Shown: one piece after another, positions 39,317 to 47,939 of the stretch
How positions within the stretch are numbered: position 1 is the first letter of the stretch
Layout of the letters: each line of letters starts with the position of its first letter
NCBI RefSeq assembly: GCF_004349235.1
Contig: NZ_SMKY01000031.1
Location: 1-53,000 of the forward strand
Direction: 5' to 3'
Length of the DNA stretch: 53,000 nucleotides
From: Actinomadura darangshiensis
GTDB lineage: Bacteria > Actinomycetota > Actinomycetes > Streptosporangiales > Streptosporangiaceae
Translations under genes and position numbers: made by a program
The notes under the pieces: model-generated
The model's database searches: none
Told to the model about the DNA's origin: nothing
What the model saw: the letters and a program-made list of their open reading frames with translations, nothing else

Positions 39317-40837
39317 TTACCGGGTCGCGTACAGGCCGATCTCGTCCGGCACCGTGCGCTCGTTCGGCCGAGCCTGCGCCTGCTTGCGGGCGAGTTCGTT
39401 GCCGTTGACCGTCAGGGTGCTGTGCGCGAACAGCTGCGTGACCGCGGCCGTGGCGTCGATCATGTGGTCGAAGCCCTTGAGGTCGACGTTGTCGTAGCGG
39501 TCGCAGACCGCGTGGTAGCAGGGGTCGTAGGCCACCCCGGCCTCGCCGCCGTAGACCTTCGCCTGCTCGGGGGTCTTGATGCCCTCGGCGCCGGTGAAGA
39601 TGCCGCCGGCGGGGATGCCCGCGGTGATGAAGGCGTTGTAGTCCGATCGTCCGTTGAACGGCGTCGGGTCGGTGGCCAGCTTCCGCTTCGCGAAGTAGTC
39701 GTTGAACGCCTTCTCGATCGCACCGGACCCGGCGGGCGGCTCGACGTTGTTCTCGCCGGCGCTGTCATCCCCGTCGTAGACGAAGTTCACGTAGTTGGGC
39801 GAGGCGAGCATGTCGAAGTCGAGCATCAGCGCGATCTTGTCGCGCTCGGCCTGCGGGAGGCTGTCGACGTAGTGCTGCGAGCCGAGCAGGCCCTCCTCCT
39901 CGGCGCCCCAGAACGCGAACCGGACCTGGTTGCGCACCTTGCCGCCGAGCTTGTGGATCTGCTTGGCCATCTCCAGCAGCGTCGCGGTGCCCGAGCCGTC
40001 GTCGTTGATGCCGGGCCCGGCGGTGACGCTGTCGTTGTGGGCGCCGACGACCACGACGTTGTCGGCCCTGCCGCGCGGGGTGTCGGCGATGACGTTGGTC
40101 GCCGTGCGCTTGTCGTTGAGGGTGTCGGTCTTCACCCGCAGCGTCACGCCGCCGTTCTGCGCCTGCTGGACGAGGGCCGCGCCGACCGCGTTCGTCGGGC
40201 CGACCACCGGGATGTCGTACGGCGTGGTCAGCGTCCCGCCGACCGGTCCGGGCTCGGTGGGGAGCTGGTAGATGACGACGGCGGTCGCGCCGGCGGCGAT
40301 GGCGTTGTCGGCCTTCACGGAGAAGAAGCAGCCGCCGCGCTGGATCAGCGCGATGTGGCCCTTGGGGAAGCCGGTGAAGTCGGCGGCCTCGCAGCCGCTG
40401 CCGGTGCCGGTGGCGCCCGGGTCGACGGGGCTGGCGGGAGCGGTGACGTCGCCCGTACCGGAGTACTGCAGCGTCTCGTAGTCGGTGTGCGGCGCGAACG
40501 TCTTGGACTCGGGCGCGGTCTGGGCGAAGACCGGCTCGGACAGCTCCTGCCAGAAGTCGAACTCGAAGTCCTGGATCGTGGGGCTGTATCCGGCCCGCTT
40601 GAGCTGGTCCGCGATGTACTTGATGGTGATCTTGTTGCCGGGGAGCCCGGCGGCCCGGTTCCCGCCGTTGGCGTCCGCGATCTTCTGCAGGTTCAGCTGG
40701 TGGTGGCGGACGTTCTTCAGCGTGACGAGCCCGGCCAGTTTCGACTGGGCCGGCCCGGCGGCCTGGGCGGGCGTCGCGGCCGCGGTGGCGGCGGTGAGCG
40801 ACAGCCCGGCGAGAACGGCTAGCGCGGCTCTGCGCAT
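39317..40837 (-). CDS. Secreted M28 zinc aminopeptidase with PA domain
   Basis: 506 residues. Signal peptide MRRAALAVLAGLSLTAATAAATPAQA, propeptide-like helix, a PA (protease-associated) domain at about 130-245 (HIALIQRGGCFFSVKADNAIAAGATAVVIYQ), then the M28 catalytic part. Zinc ligands and catalytic Glu appear in order: VVGAHNDSV, GINDDGSG, WGAEEEGLLGS, LDFDMLAS and DPCYHAVCDRYDN. It trims N-terminal residues from peptides outside the cell, as in the Streptomyces griseus-type aminopeptidase. Its promoter lies in the long gap before cvnA. Confidence 0.95.
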   Translation of the reverse strand: MRRAALAVLAGLSLTAATAAATPAQAAGPAQSKLAGLVTLKNVRHHQLNLQKIADANGGNRAAGLPGNKITIKYIADQLKRAGYSPTIQDFEFDFWQELSEPVFAQTAPESKTFAPHTDYETLQYSGTGDVTAPASPVDPGATGTGSGCEAADFTGFPKGHIALIQRGGCFFSVKADNAIAAGATAVVIYQLPTEPGPVGGTLTTPYDIPVVGPTNAVGAALVQQAQNGGVTLRVKTDTLNDKRTATNVIADTPRGRADNVVVVGAHNDSVTAGPGINDDGSGTATLLEMAKQIHKLGGKVRNQVRFAFWGAEEEGLLGSQHYVDSLPQAERDKIALMLDFDMLASPNYVNFVYDGDDSAGENNVEPPAGSGAIEKAFNDYFAKRKLATDPTPFNGRSDYNAFITAGIPAGGIFTGAEGIKTPEQAKVYGGEAGVAYDPCYHAVCDRYDNVDLKGFDHMIDATAAVTQLFAHSTLTVNGNELARKQAQARPNERTVPDEIGLYATR

Positions 40838-41272
40838 GACTCGGTCTCCGTTTGATGGGGGGGACAAAGTACCCCAGAGCCTGACATGCGTCATTTCGTG
40901 CAACAAGACACGACTCTGCATCAGAACGGCCAATATTGGCCTATCGCCGAACCCGGCCAACAAGATCGACGTCCTGCCCCACGATTACCGTCCGTCTCCG
41001 CCGCCTCCACCGTTGGTATCGCTCACGGCACTCATGACGGAAGTCGATTCCAAGGTCAGGGCCGGAATGGCCGCCTTCGCGCACATCGTGACCTGCGAGT
41101 ACGGGGGAAAGGTCCGGGAAACCACGGTCTCCGCGGGCCCGCGCCTCACCACGGGCGGCACATTTCCGCCGTTCGCGTGTTCCAGCAGGTGAGGCCACTG
41201 GCCGCGGACAAAACGGCGTGAGTATGCTGCGGGAACTTTCGCAGGTGGCCGCCGACGATCAGGAGTGGGCCG
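40838..41272. other. 435-bp divergent regulatory gap
   Basis: The gap separates the aminopeptidase and cvnA starts and is less GC-rich than its surroundings. It holds a 14-bp perfect palindrome (40928-40941) and the short inverted repeat TGACATGCGTCA (40882-40893). One open frame, ATG 41034 to 41192 (52 residues, MTEVDSKVRAGMAAFAHIV...), has GC-rich third positions but no ribosome site, so I list it only as a weak possibility. Confidence 0.5.
40928..40941. promoter_or_regulatory. Perfect palindrome, putative operator
   Basis: GGCCAATATTGGCC is a 14-bp perfect palindrome with an AT core, rare in this DNA. It lies 91 bases before the aminopeptidase start and 332 bases before cvnA, and therefore probably belongs to the aminopeptidase promoter. 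Confidence 0.45.
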
Positions 41273-43681
41273 TTGTCGAGTCCCGAACAGGTGCACGGAT
41301 CGCACGGGCGTCCGCGAACACATCCGATCGGGCGGAGGATCGTCCTGCTGCTGGCGATCCCGCTGGTCTCGCTCGTGGCCCTGTGGGCGTTCTCGGCCGT
41401 TCCGGCGGTGGACGACGCCCTCACGCGCTTCCGCTACGCCGACAACCACGACCGGGTCGGCCAGCCGTCCAACCTCGCCATGCAGGCGGTGCAGGAGGAG
41501 CGCGACGCCGGCATCACCGCGCTGACGTCGCCGACCACCGCGAACATGCAGCGGTTCAAGGACCTGATCGGCAAGACCGACCGCGCGGTGGACGTCTTCC
41601 GCAAGGCGGCGCTCTCCCCCGCGGCCACCGACCAGATGCCCGACGACGTGCTGCAGCGCACCCGCAACGTCGCCAACCAGTTCGACCAGCTGGCCAGCGT
41701 CCGGTCGCAGATCACCGCGCGGAACGTCGGCGTACTGGAGGCCGTCAACGCCTACAGCCAGGTCTTCGACAACACGGTCCGGCTGCTCACCACGCTGGTG
41801 ACCATCAACGACATCGGGGTCTACCAGCAGACCAACGGCGTCCTGTACATGTACTGGGCGCGCGACTTCATGCTGCGCGAGGACCTGCTGCTGACCAGCC
41901 TGCGCGGGCACCGGCTGAAGGCCGGCGCGCGGGCCGCGTTCGCCCGCTGGGCGGGCGCCCGCGCGGAGCTGCTCGGCCTCGGGCAGATCGGCCTGGACGG
42001 CCAGATCGCGCAGACCATGAGCGGGCTGGTGGACTCGCCCGCCTATGCCGACTACGTCGCCCTTGAGGAAGCCGTCGTGCAGCAGGGCCGGGCCCCCGAC
42101 CCGCAGCGGTGGCAGGCCGCCACCAAGGCGGCGGGCCAGGTGTGGCTCGGCACCACCTTCAAGGCCGGCGAGCTGCTCCAGCACGACGAGGTGGACCCCG
42201 CCGGCCAGCGGATCATGCTGCGGGTCTACCTGGCGGGCGGCGTCGGGCTGGCCGCCGTGATCGCCTCCATCGTGCTGTCCCTGCTGTTCGCCCGCCGGCA
42301 TGCCGGCGAGCTCCGGCGGCTCCAGCGGTCGGCGCAGGAGCTGGCGAACGAGCGGCTGCCCCGCGTCGTCGCCCGGCTGCGGCGCGGCGACCGGGTCGAC
42401 CTGGACGCCGAGACGCCCCGCCCGCCGGGCGGCCGGACCCGCGAGGTGGCCCTGGTCGGCGAGGCGTTCGAGACGGTCCAGCGGACGGCCATCAGCACCG
42501 CGATCGGCGAGGCGGAGCTGCGCGCGAGCATCAACCGGGTCTTCGTCAACCTGTCGTGGCGCAGCCAGTCCCTGCTGCACCGGCAGCTGCGGCTGCTGGA
42601 CCAGATGGAGCGGCGCGCCTCCAGCCCCGAGGAGCTGGACGACCTGTTCCGCCTCGACCACCTGACCACCCGCATGCGGCGGCACGCCGAGGGTCTGGTC
42701 ATCCTGTCCGGCTCGCCGACCGTGCGGGCCTGGGACCACCCGGTCGCCGCCGAGGACGTCGTGCGCGCCGCGGTCGCCGAGATCGAGGACTACACCCGGA
42801 TCGAGGTGACCGGCGCGTCGGCGGCCGCCGTCACCGGGGACGTGGTCGCCGACGTCATCCACCTGCTCGCCGAGCTGATCGAGAACGCCACCGCCTACTC
42901 CCCGCCGACCACCGAGGTCACCGTCAAGATCGAGAGCGTCGCCAACGGCCTCGCGGTCGAGGTCATCGACCGCGGCATCGGCCTCCAGCCCGACGAGCTG
43001 CACGCGCTGAACCGGCGCCTCGCCCACGCCGGCGAGTTCGACCTGGTCGACACCGAGCGGCTCGGCCTGTTCGTCGTCGCGCGGCTCGCCGCCCGGCACG
43101 AGATCATGGTCTCCCTGCAGCCCTCCCCGTACGGGGGCACGACCGCGATCGTCCTCGTCCCGCACGCCCTGGTGGTCCCGGACGACCAGTTGCGGACACC
43201 CGGCGCCGGGGCCGCGCAGGCGGTCACCGCCGGGGCCAACGGCGGCGGCGCGGCGCGGCTCGGCCGCCCGGCCCGTCCCGCACTGCCAGGTCCGGCCGGG
43301 CCGGCGCAGGCGGGCCCGCCGGACATACCGGTCCCGCCCGCCGCGGCCGATCCGCCGGTCTCCTTCAACACGCCCGGCCGCACCAACGGCCGGGCCCGGC
43401 CGGCGGCCGAAGAGCCGGAACCGGCCGAGGCGCAGGACAGCGAGGTCACCGGCCGGCTCCCGCGCCGGGTGCGGCAGCGCAACCTGGCTCCTCAGCTGCG
43501 CAGGCGCCCGGTGGCCAGGCACCCGGAACCGGCCGAGCCGGCGGACGACGACTTCGAGGAGCCGAGTCCGGAGCTCAGCCGCGACCTGATGGCCTCGCTA
43601 CAGTCAGGATGGCTGCGCGGCAGGGTCGCCGACGACGAGCAAGGCGATCTGGATCCACGCGACGAACGGGGGGACATATGA
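41273..43681 (+). CDS. cvnA: Conservon sensor kinase CvnA with nitrate-sensing-type domain
   Basis: 802 residues. The start is TTG 41273 with GGAG seven bases before. Order: first membrane helix (about 26-46, IVLLLAIPLVSLVALWAFSAV), a ~250-residue extracytoplasmic NIT-type helical domain (LAMQAVQEERDAGITALTS, NVGVLEAVNAYSQVFDNTVRLLTTLVTINDIGVYQQTNGVLYMYWARDFMLREDLLL), second helix (about 318-340), a HAMP-like linker, then a histidine-kinase-like ATPase (LLAELIENATAYSPPTTEV, VEVIDRGIGL, GLFVVARLAARH). The Pro-rich tail of ~160 residues is disordered. First gene of cvnABCD; the G-protein-like relay takes its signal to the roadblock and GTPase proteins. Confidence 0.93.
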   Translation: MSSPEQVHGSHGRPRTHPIGRRIVLLLAIPLVSLVALWAFSAVPAVDDALTRFRYADNHDRVGQPSNLAMQAVQEERDAGITALTSPTTANMQRFKDLIGKTDRAVDVFRKAALSPAATDQMPDDVLQRTRNVANQFDQLASVRSQITARNVGVLEAVNAYSQVFDNTVRLLTTLVTINDIGVYQQTNGVLYMYWARDFMLREDLLLTSLRGHRLKAGARAAFARWAGARAELLGLGQIGLDGQIAQTMSGLVDSPAYADYVALEEAVVQQGRAPDPQRWQAATKAAGQVWLGTTFKAGELLQHDEVDPAGQRIMLRVYLAGGVGLAAVIASIVLSLLFARRHAGELRRLQRSAQELANERLPRVVARLRRGDRVDLDAETPRPPGGRTREVALVGEAFETVQRTAISTAIGEAELRASINRVFVNLSWRSQSLLHRQLRLLDQMERRASSPEELDDLFRLDHLTTRMRRHAEGLVILSGSPTVRAWDHPVAAEDVVRAAVAEIEDYTRIEVTGASAAAVTGDVVADVIHLLAELIENATAYSPPTTEVTVKIESVANGLAVEVIDRGIGLQPDELHALNRRLAHAGEFDLVDTERLGLFVVARLAARHEIMVSLQPSPYGGTTAIVLVPHALVVPDDQLRTPGAGAAQAVTAGANGGGAARLGRPARPALPGPAGPAQAGPPDIPVPPAAADPPVSFNTPGRTNGRARPAAEEPEPAEAQDSEVTGRLPRRVRQRNLAPQLRRRPVARHPEPAEPADDDFEEPSPELSRDLMASLQSGWLRGRVADDEQGDLDPRDERGDI

Positions 43682-44115
43682 CGCGGCAGGGCCACGCCAC
43701 CGGCGAGCTCGACTGGCTGCTCGACGATCTGGTGCAACGGGTGGGCGAGGTCCGCCAGGCCGTCCTGCTGTCCAGGGACGGACTGGTCATGGGCGCTTCG
43801 GGGGACGTCACCCGCAAGGACGCGGAGTTCCTCGCCGCCCTGTCGTCGGGCTTCCACAGCCTGGCCAACGGCGCCCGCGAGCACTTCTCGGCCAAGCAGG
43901 TCCGGCAGACCGTCGTGGAGCTGGACGACACGCTCTTCTTCGTCATGCCGGCCGGCAACGGAAGCTGCCTGTCGGTGCTGAGCGACGCCGGCGGCAACGC
44001 CGGACTCGTCGCCTACGAGACGACCATGCTGATCAAGCGGGTGCGGCGGGCGCTGGCGGCGTCCCCGCGCACCGGGTCCGAGGACGCGTCGCTGCGGCCG
44101 GGTGCGTCGGGCTGA
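43678..44115 (+). CDS. cvnB: Roadblock/LC7-domain protein CvnB
   Basis: 145 residues, ATGA overlap with cvnA. The roadblock fold is seen in LDWLLDDLVQRVGEVRQAVLLSRDGLVMGAS, FLAALSSGFHSLANGAREHF and VRQTVVELDDTLFFVMPAGNGSCLSVLSDAGGNAGLVAYETTMLIKRV. In conservons this protein links the sensor kinase with the GTPase, likely as a GTPase-activating partner (established for the MglB group). Confidence 0.93.
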   Translation: MTRQGHATGELDWLLDDLVQRVGEVRQAVLLSRDGLVMGASGDVTRKDAEFLAALSSGFHSLANGAREHFSAKQVRQTVVELDDTLFFVMPAGNGSCLSVLSDAGGNAGLVAYETTMLIKRVRRALAASPRTGSEDASLRPGASG

Positions 44116-44121
44116 GCGGCC

Positions 44122-44499
44122 GTGGAGACTCCGAGAGAGCGCTGGATCGGGCGGGACGCCGGCCCGGTCGTGCGGCCGTACGCGATGACCCGCGGGCGCA
44201 CCCGCCCCCGCGGGCTCGTCGTCGACCTCGTGACGATCCTCGTCACGACCGGCCGCACCCCGGGCGACCGCGTGTGGCTGTCCCGCGAGCAGCGCCGGCT
44301 GCTCGAACTGTGCCGGCGTCCGTCGACGCCCGCCGACCTCGCCTCGGAGACCGACCTCCCGTTCCGGGTGGTGCAGATCCTGCTGGAGGACCTGCACCAG
44401 TACGGCCTGATCGAGGAGGTCCCGCAGGCAGCCGAACCGACCGACCGTCCCGACCCCCGCATCCTGATGAGAGTGCTCGATGAACTTCGCCGCCTCTGA
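44122..44499 (+). CDS. cvnC: DUF742 protein CvnC
   Basis: 125 residues from GTG 44122. The DUF742 pattern is clear: VVRPYAMTRGRTRPRG...VDLVTILVTT, LSREQRRLLELCRRPSTPADLASETDLPFRVVQILLEDLHQYGLIEEV, a winged-helix-like fold. Third gene of the cvn operon; its 3' end overlaps the GTPase gene by 20 bases. Exact role in the relay is unknown. Confidence 0.93.
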   Translation: METPRERWIGRDAGPVVRPYAMTRGRTRPRGLVVDLVTILVTTGRTPGDRVWLSREQRRLLELCRRPSTPADLASETDLPFRVVQILLEDLHQYGLIEEVPQAAEPTDRPDPRILMRVLDELRRL

Positions 44500-45094
44500 G
44501 CAGTCCGCGTCCTACCCGCCGGCCTCGCACCGGCAGGACGAGGACGTCCCCCTGCACACGCTGAAGGTGCTGGTGGCCGGCGGCTTCGGCGTCGGCAAGA
44601 CGACCCTGGTCGGCGCGGTGAGCGAGATCCGCCCGCTGCGCACCGAGGAGACCCTCACCGACGCGTCGGTGGGAGTGGACGACCTCGGCGGCGTCGAGGG
44701 CAAGTCCACCACGACCGTGGCGATGGACTTCGGCCGGCTGACGTTCTCCGGCGGCGTCCGGCTCTACCTGTTCGGGACGCCGGGCCAGGAGCGCTTCTGG
44801 TTCATGTGGGACCAGATCGCCTACGGCGCCGTCGGCGCGATCGTGCTGGTCGACACGCGGCGGCTCACGACGAGTTTCGCGTCCATCGACTTCTTCGAGC
44901 AGCGGGAGATCCCGTTCGTCATCGCCGCGAACCAGTTCGACGGCGCCCGCCGCTACACCGCCAGGGAGATCCGCGACGCCCTCGACGTCGACCCGGACGT
45001 CCCGGTGATGATGTGCGACGTGCGGAGCCGGGAGGTGGCGCGGGGCGTGCTGGTCGCGCTCGTCGAGCACGCCCTCCACACGGCCCGGCAGTGA
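44480..45094 (+). CDS. cvnD: Conservon GTPase CvnD
   Basis: 204 residues of Ras-like GTPase: P-loop VLVAGGFGVGKTTLV, switch-2 FGTPGQERFWFMWDQIAYGAVGAIVLVD and the base-binding IAANQFDG (NxxD). Start lies in the DUF742 gene end. MglA-related GTPases of conservons influence aerial growth and antibiotic production in Streptomyces coelicolor. No cvnE cytochrome P450 or other fifth gene follows, so this is the short four-gene version. Confidence 0.94.
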   Translation: MNFAASEQSASYPPASHRQDEDVPLHTLKVLVAGGFGVGKTTLVGAVSEIRPLRTEETLTDASVGVDDLGGVEGKSTTTVAMDFGRLTFSGGVRLYLFGTPGQERFWFMWDQIAYGAVGAIVLVDTRRLTTSFASIDFFEQREIPFVIAANQFDGARRYTAREIRDALDVDPDVPVMMCDVRSREVARGVLVALVEHALHTARQ

Positions 45095-45140
45095 CTCCGC
45101 ACGGCCCGGCACTGAGCCGCGCGGCGGCCGCCGGGGCTCG

Positions 45141-45719
45141 CTAGCCGGCCATCCGGGCGACGATGAGGGAGGCGAGCGCGGCGTAGGCGGCCGAGTCGTC
45201 CAGGCCGGTCTGCGCCTTGATCTCGCCGCGGTGGATGGACTCCATCACCTGCCCGGCGACGGCACCGACGAACGCGGCGTCGGTGCCGGCGCCGGAGGAC
45301 GCCTCCCGAACGAGCCCCTGCACCCGCCGGACCGCGAACCGCGTGTTCCGCTTGTAGATCTCGCGTGCGGGAGCGAACGCGTCCAGGTCGGCGAAGAAAG
45401 CGGCCGACGCGGGCGCCAGCTCGCCGGAGATGGCGCGCAGATAGGCGCCGACCCGCTCCCGCGGATCGGCGCTCCCGTCGAGGACGGCCTCGACGCGCTC
45501 GGTGGCGCGGCGGAAGAACGCCCGCACCACCGCGACGATGATCTGCTCCCGGCTCGCCGCCACCGAGTACAGGGTGCTCTTCGAGCAGCGCAGCACGGCG
45601 GCCAGATCCGCGACGCCCAGCTCGGCGAAGCCGCGCTCCAGGAAGACGCCCATGAGCCGGTCGACGAGGACCTCCCGCCGCCGTGAGGCCCGCGTGGCCC
45701 GCTCGTCCACCGAGGTCAT
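45141..45719 (-). CDS. TetR-family regulator
   Basis: 192 residues. N-terminal helix-turn-helix VLVDRLMGVFLERGFAELGVADLAAVLRCSKSTLYSVAASREQIIVAVVRAFF and a helical ligand domain. Divergent from the acyl-CoA dehydrogenase, with a clear inverted repeat in the 72-base gap; likely an acyl-CoA or fatty-acid-responsive repressor of both (inference). No ribosome site is seen before the ATG. Confidence 0.92.
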   Translation of the reverse strand: MTSVDERATRASRRREVLVDRLMGVFLERGFAELGVADLAAVLRCSKSTLYSVAASREQIIVAVVRAFFRRATERVEAVLDGSADPRERVGAYLRAISGELAPASAAFFADLDAFAPAREIYKRNTRFAVRRVQGLVREASSGAGTDAAFVGAVAGQVMESIHRGEIKAQTGLDDSAAYAALASLIVARMAG

Positions 45720-45728
45720 GGTGGCGAC

Positions 45729-45766
45729 AGTACCAAAATAAGTTCTTCAGTACTGCCTTTGGTACT
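45729..45766. promoter_or_regulatory. Operator of the TetR/acyl-CoA dehydrogenase pair
   Basis: AGTACCAAA (45729-45737) and its exact reverse complement TTTGGTACT (45758-45766) flank a 20-base spacer that contains a third GTAC core (45748-45753, CAGTAC, exactly 20 bases after the first). The arrays overlap both promoters in the divergent gap. Confidence 0.65.
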
Positions 45767-45791
45767 CTGAGCGGGCCGAAAGGAGCCCGCC

Positions 45792-46934
45792 ATGCCCGCC
45801 ACCCGGCACCTTCCGAACCCCGAGTCCGAGGACCTGATCGCGCTCACCCGCGAGATCGCGTCCAAGGAACTGGCGCCGCACGTCACCGACGCCGAGCGCA
45901 CCGGCACGTTCCCGCGCGAGGTGTTCGCCACCCTCGGGCGGGCGGGGCTCCTGACGCTCCCCTATCCGGAGGAGTTCGGCGGCGGCGGCCAGCCCTACGA
46001 GATCTACCTCCAGGTCCTGGAGGAGATCGGCGCCGCCTGGGCGAGCGTCGGCGTCGGCGTCAGCGTGCACGCCCTCTCCTGCTTCCCGCTCTTCGCCTAC
46101 GGCAGCGACGAGCAGCGCGCCGAGTGGCTTCCCGGCATGCTGTCCGGCGAGAAGCTCGGCGCCTACTGCCTCTCCGAGGCGCACGCGGGCTCCGACCCGG
46201 CCGCGATGCGCGCCAAGGCCGTCCGCGACGGCGGCTCCTACGTCCTCAACGGCGCCAAGGCCTGGACGACCCACGGCGGCAAGGCCGACTTCTACACGGT
46301 GATGGCCCGCACCTCCGGCGAGAAGACCCGCGGCATCTCCTGCTTCCACGTCCCCGCCGGCACCCCGGGCCTGGAGTTCGACGAGCCCGAGGACAAGATG
46401 GGCCTGATGGGCTCGACCACGGCGACGGTCCGCCTGGTCGACGCCCGCGTCCCCGCCGCCAACCTGATCGGCTCCGAGGGCCAGGGCCTGTCCATCGCCC
46501 TCGCCGGCCTGGACTCCGGCCGCCTCGGCATCGCCGCCGTGGCCACCGGCCTCGCCCAGGGCGCCCTCGACACGGCGGTCGCCTACGCCAAGGACCGCGA
46601 GGCCTTCGGCAAGCCGATCATCGACCACCAGGGCCTGGCCTTCGTCCTGGCCGACATGGCCGCCGCCGTCGAGTCGTCCCGCGCCACCTACCTCTCCGCC
46701 GCCCGGCTGAGGGACGCCGGCCGCCCGTACGGCCGCGAGGCGTCCATCGCCAAGCTCATCGCCACCGACGGCGCCATGAAGGTCACCACCGACGCCGTCC
46801 AGGTCCTGGGCGGCGCCGGCTACACCCGCGACTTCCCCGCGGAACGCTTCATGCGCGAGGCCAAGGTCATGCAGATCTTCGAAGGCACCAACCAGATCCA
46901 GCGCCTGGTCATCTCCCGCCACCTGGCCCGCTAG
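45792..46934 (+). CDS. Acyl-CoA dehydrogenase
   Basis: 380 residues, ATG behind AAGGAG. FAD-dependent acyl-CoA dehydrogenase marks: YCLSEAHAGSDPAAMRAKAV, WTTHGGKADFYTVMART, the substrate-binding middle domain MGSTTATVRLVDARVPAANLIG, and the C-terminal QVLGGAGYTRDFPAERFMREAKVMQIFEGTNQIQRLVISRHLAR with the catalytic Glu in FEGTNQ. It starts beta-oxidation of short or branched acyl-CoA. A divergent TetR gene controls it through the shared operator. Confidence 0.96.
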   Translation: MPATRHLPNPESEDLIALTREIASKELAPHVTDAERTGTFPREVFATLGRAGLLTLPYPEEFGGGGQPYEIYLQVLEEIGAAWASVGVGVSVHALSCFPLFAYGSDEQRAEWLPGMLSGEKLGAYCLSEAHAGSDPAAMRAKAVRDGGSYVLNGAKAWTTHGGKADFYTVMARTSGEKTRGISCFHVPAGTPGLEFDEPEDKMGLMGSTTATVRLVDARVPAANLIGSEGQGLSIALAGLDSGRLGIAAVATGLAQGALDTAVAYAKDREAFGKPIIDHQGLAFVLADMAAAVESSRATYLSAARLRDAGRPYGREASIAKLIATDGAMKVTTDAVQVLGGAGYTRDFPAERFMREAKVMQIFEGTNQIQRLVISRHLAR

Positions 46935-46998
46935 GGGCCCGGGGTCGTAGGGCGGCCTCAACCGATCGGCTGATGCCCGGACGAGCGGCTCGGGCGAT

Positions 46999-47017
46999 GC
47001 GGGCGGGCACCGCCCGC
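46999..47017 (+). promoter_or_regulatory. Hairpin before the ABC exporter operon
   Basis: An 8-bp perfect stem (46999-47006 and 47010-47017) with a 3-base loop lies 16 bases before the ABC ATPase start. It may end the dehydrogenase transcript or fold in the leader; no U-tract is present. Confidence 0.4.
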
Positions 47018-47032
47018 GGCGATCCTCGAAGC

Positions 47033-47938
47033 ATGTCGATCATTGAGGTCAACGGCCTGCGCAAGGCCTATGGCGGCCGTCCCGCGGTGGACGGCATCGG
47101 GTTCGCCGTCGACGAGGGGGAGATCTTCGGGATCCTCGGCCCGAACGGCGCGGGCAAGACCACGACGGTCGAGTGCGTGGAGGGCCTGCGCGCGCCCGAC
47201 GCGGGAGTCGTCCGCGTCGCCGGGCTCGACCCGCGTGCCGACCGCGGCGAGCTGACCGCGATCCTCGGCGTCCAGCTCCAGGAGAGCGAACTCCAGGAGA
47301 AGCTGACCGTGCGGGAGGCCCTGGAGCTCTACAGCGCCTTCTACCCGAGGCCGGCGGACTGGCGCGAACTCGCCGAGCGCCTCGGCATCACCGGCAAGCT
47401 CACCACCCGCTTCGGCAGGCTGTCCGGCGGGCAGAAGCAGCGCCTGTTCATCGCCCTCGCCCTCATCGGCCGCCCCCGGGTCGTCGTCCTGGACGAGCTG
47501 ACCACCGGCCTGGACCCCCGCGCCCGCCGCGACACCTGGAAGCTGATCGAGGAGGTCCGCGACTCCGGCGTCACCGTCCTGCTCGTCACCCACTTCATGG
47601 AGGAGGCCCAGCAGCTCTGCGACCGGATCGCGGTGTTCAAGCAGGGCCGCGTCGCCGCCCTCGACTCCCCCGCCGGCCTGATCCGCCGCAGCGCCGGCGG
47701 CACCGTGCTCGCCTTCACCCCGTCCCGGCCCCTCGACGACGGCGACCTGACCGGCCTGCCCGAGGCCACGACCTTCGAGCGCAGGGACGGCCGGCTCACC
47801 ATCCACGGCACCGACGCGACCGTCAACGCGGTCATCTCGCTGCTCGCCCGCCACCGGGTCACCGCCCACCAGCTGCGGATCACCGACTCCACGCTGGACG
47901 ACGCCTTCCTCGAACTCACCGCAGAGCAGGAGAACTGA
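47033..47938 (+). CDS. ABC exporter ATP-binding protein
   Basis: 301 residues. Walker A GILGPNGAGKTTTVE, signature RLSGGQKQRLFIALALIGRPRVVVLDELTTGLDPRARR, H-loop LLVTHFMEEAQQLCDRIAVF, and a C-terminal domain of about 80 residues typical of the drug/daunorubicin-type (CcmA) exporters. With the permease two bases downstream it forms a two-gene ABC-2 exporter; the adjoining two-component system suggests self-sensing of an antibiotic or lipid. Confidence 0.94.
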   Translation: MSIIEVNGLRKAYGGRPAVDGIGFAVDEGEIFGILGPNGAGKTTTVECVEGLRAPDAGVVRVAGLDPRADRGELTAILGVQLQESELQEKLTVREALELYSAFYPRPADWRELAERLGITGKLTTRFGRLSGGQKQRLFIALALIGRPRVVVLDELTTGLDPRARRDTWKLIEEVRDSGVTVLLVTHFMEEAQQLCDRIAVFKQGRVAALDSPAGLIRRSAGGTVLAFTPSRPLDDGDLTGLPEATTFERRDGRLTIHGTDATVNAVISLLARHRVTAHQLRITDSTLDDAFLELTAEQEN

Positions 47939-47939
47939 C

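Noticed and set aside
45078-45113. 15-bp near-direct repeat after cvnD
   Set aside because: Low complexity CGG/CCG-rich DNA around a stop codon; no function suggested.
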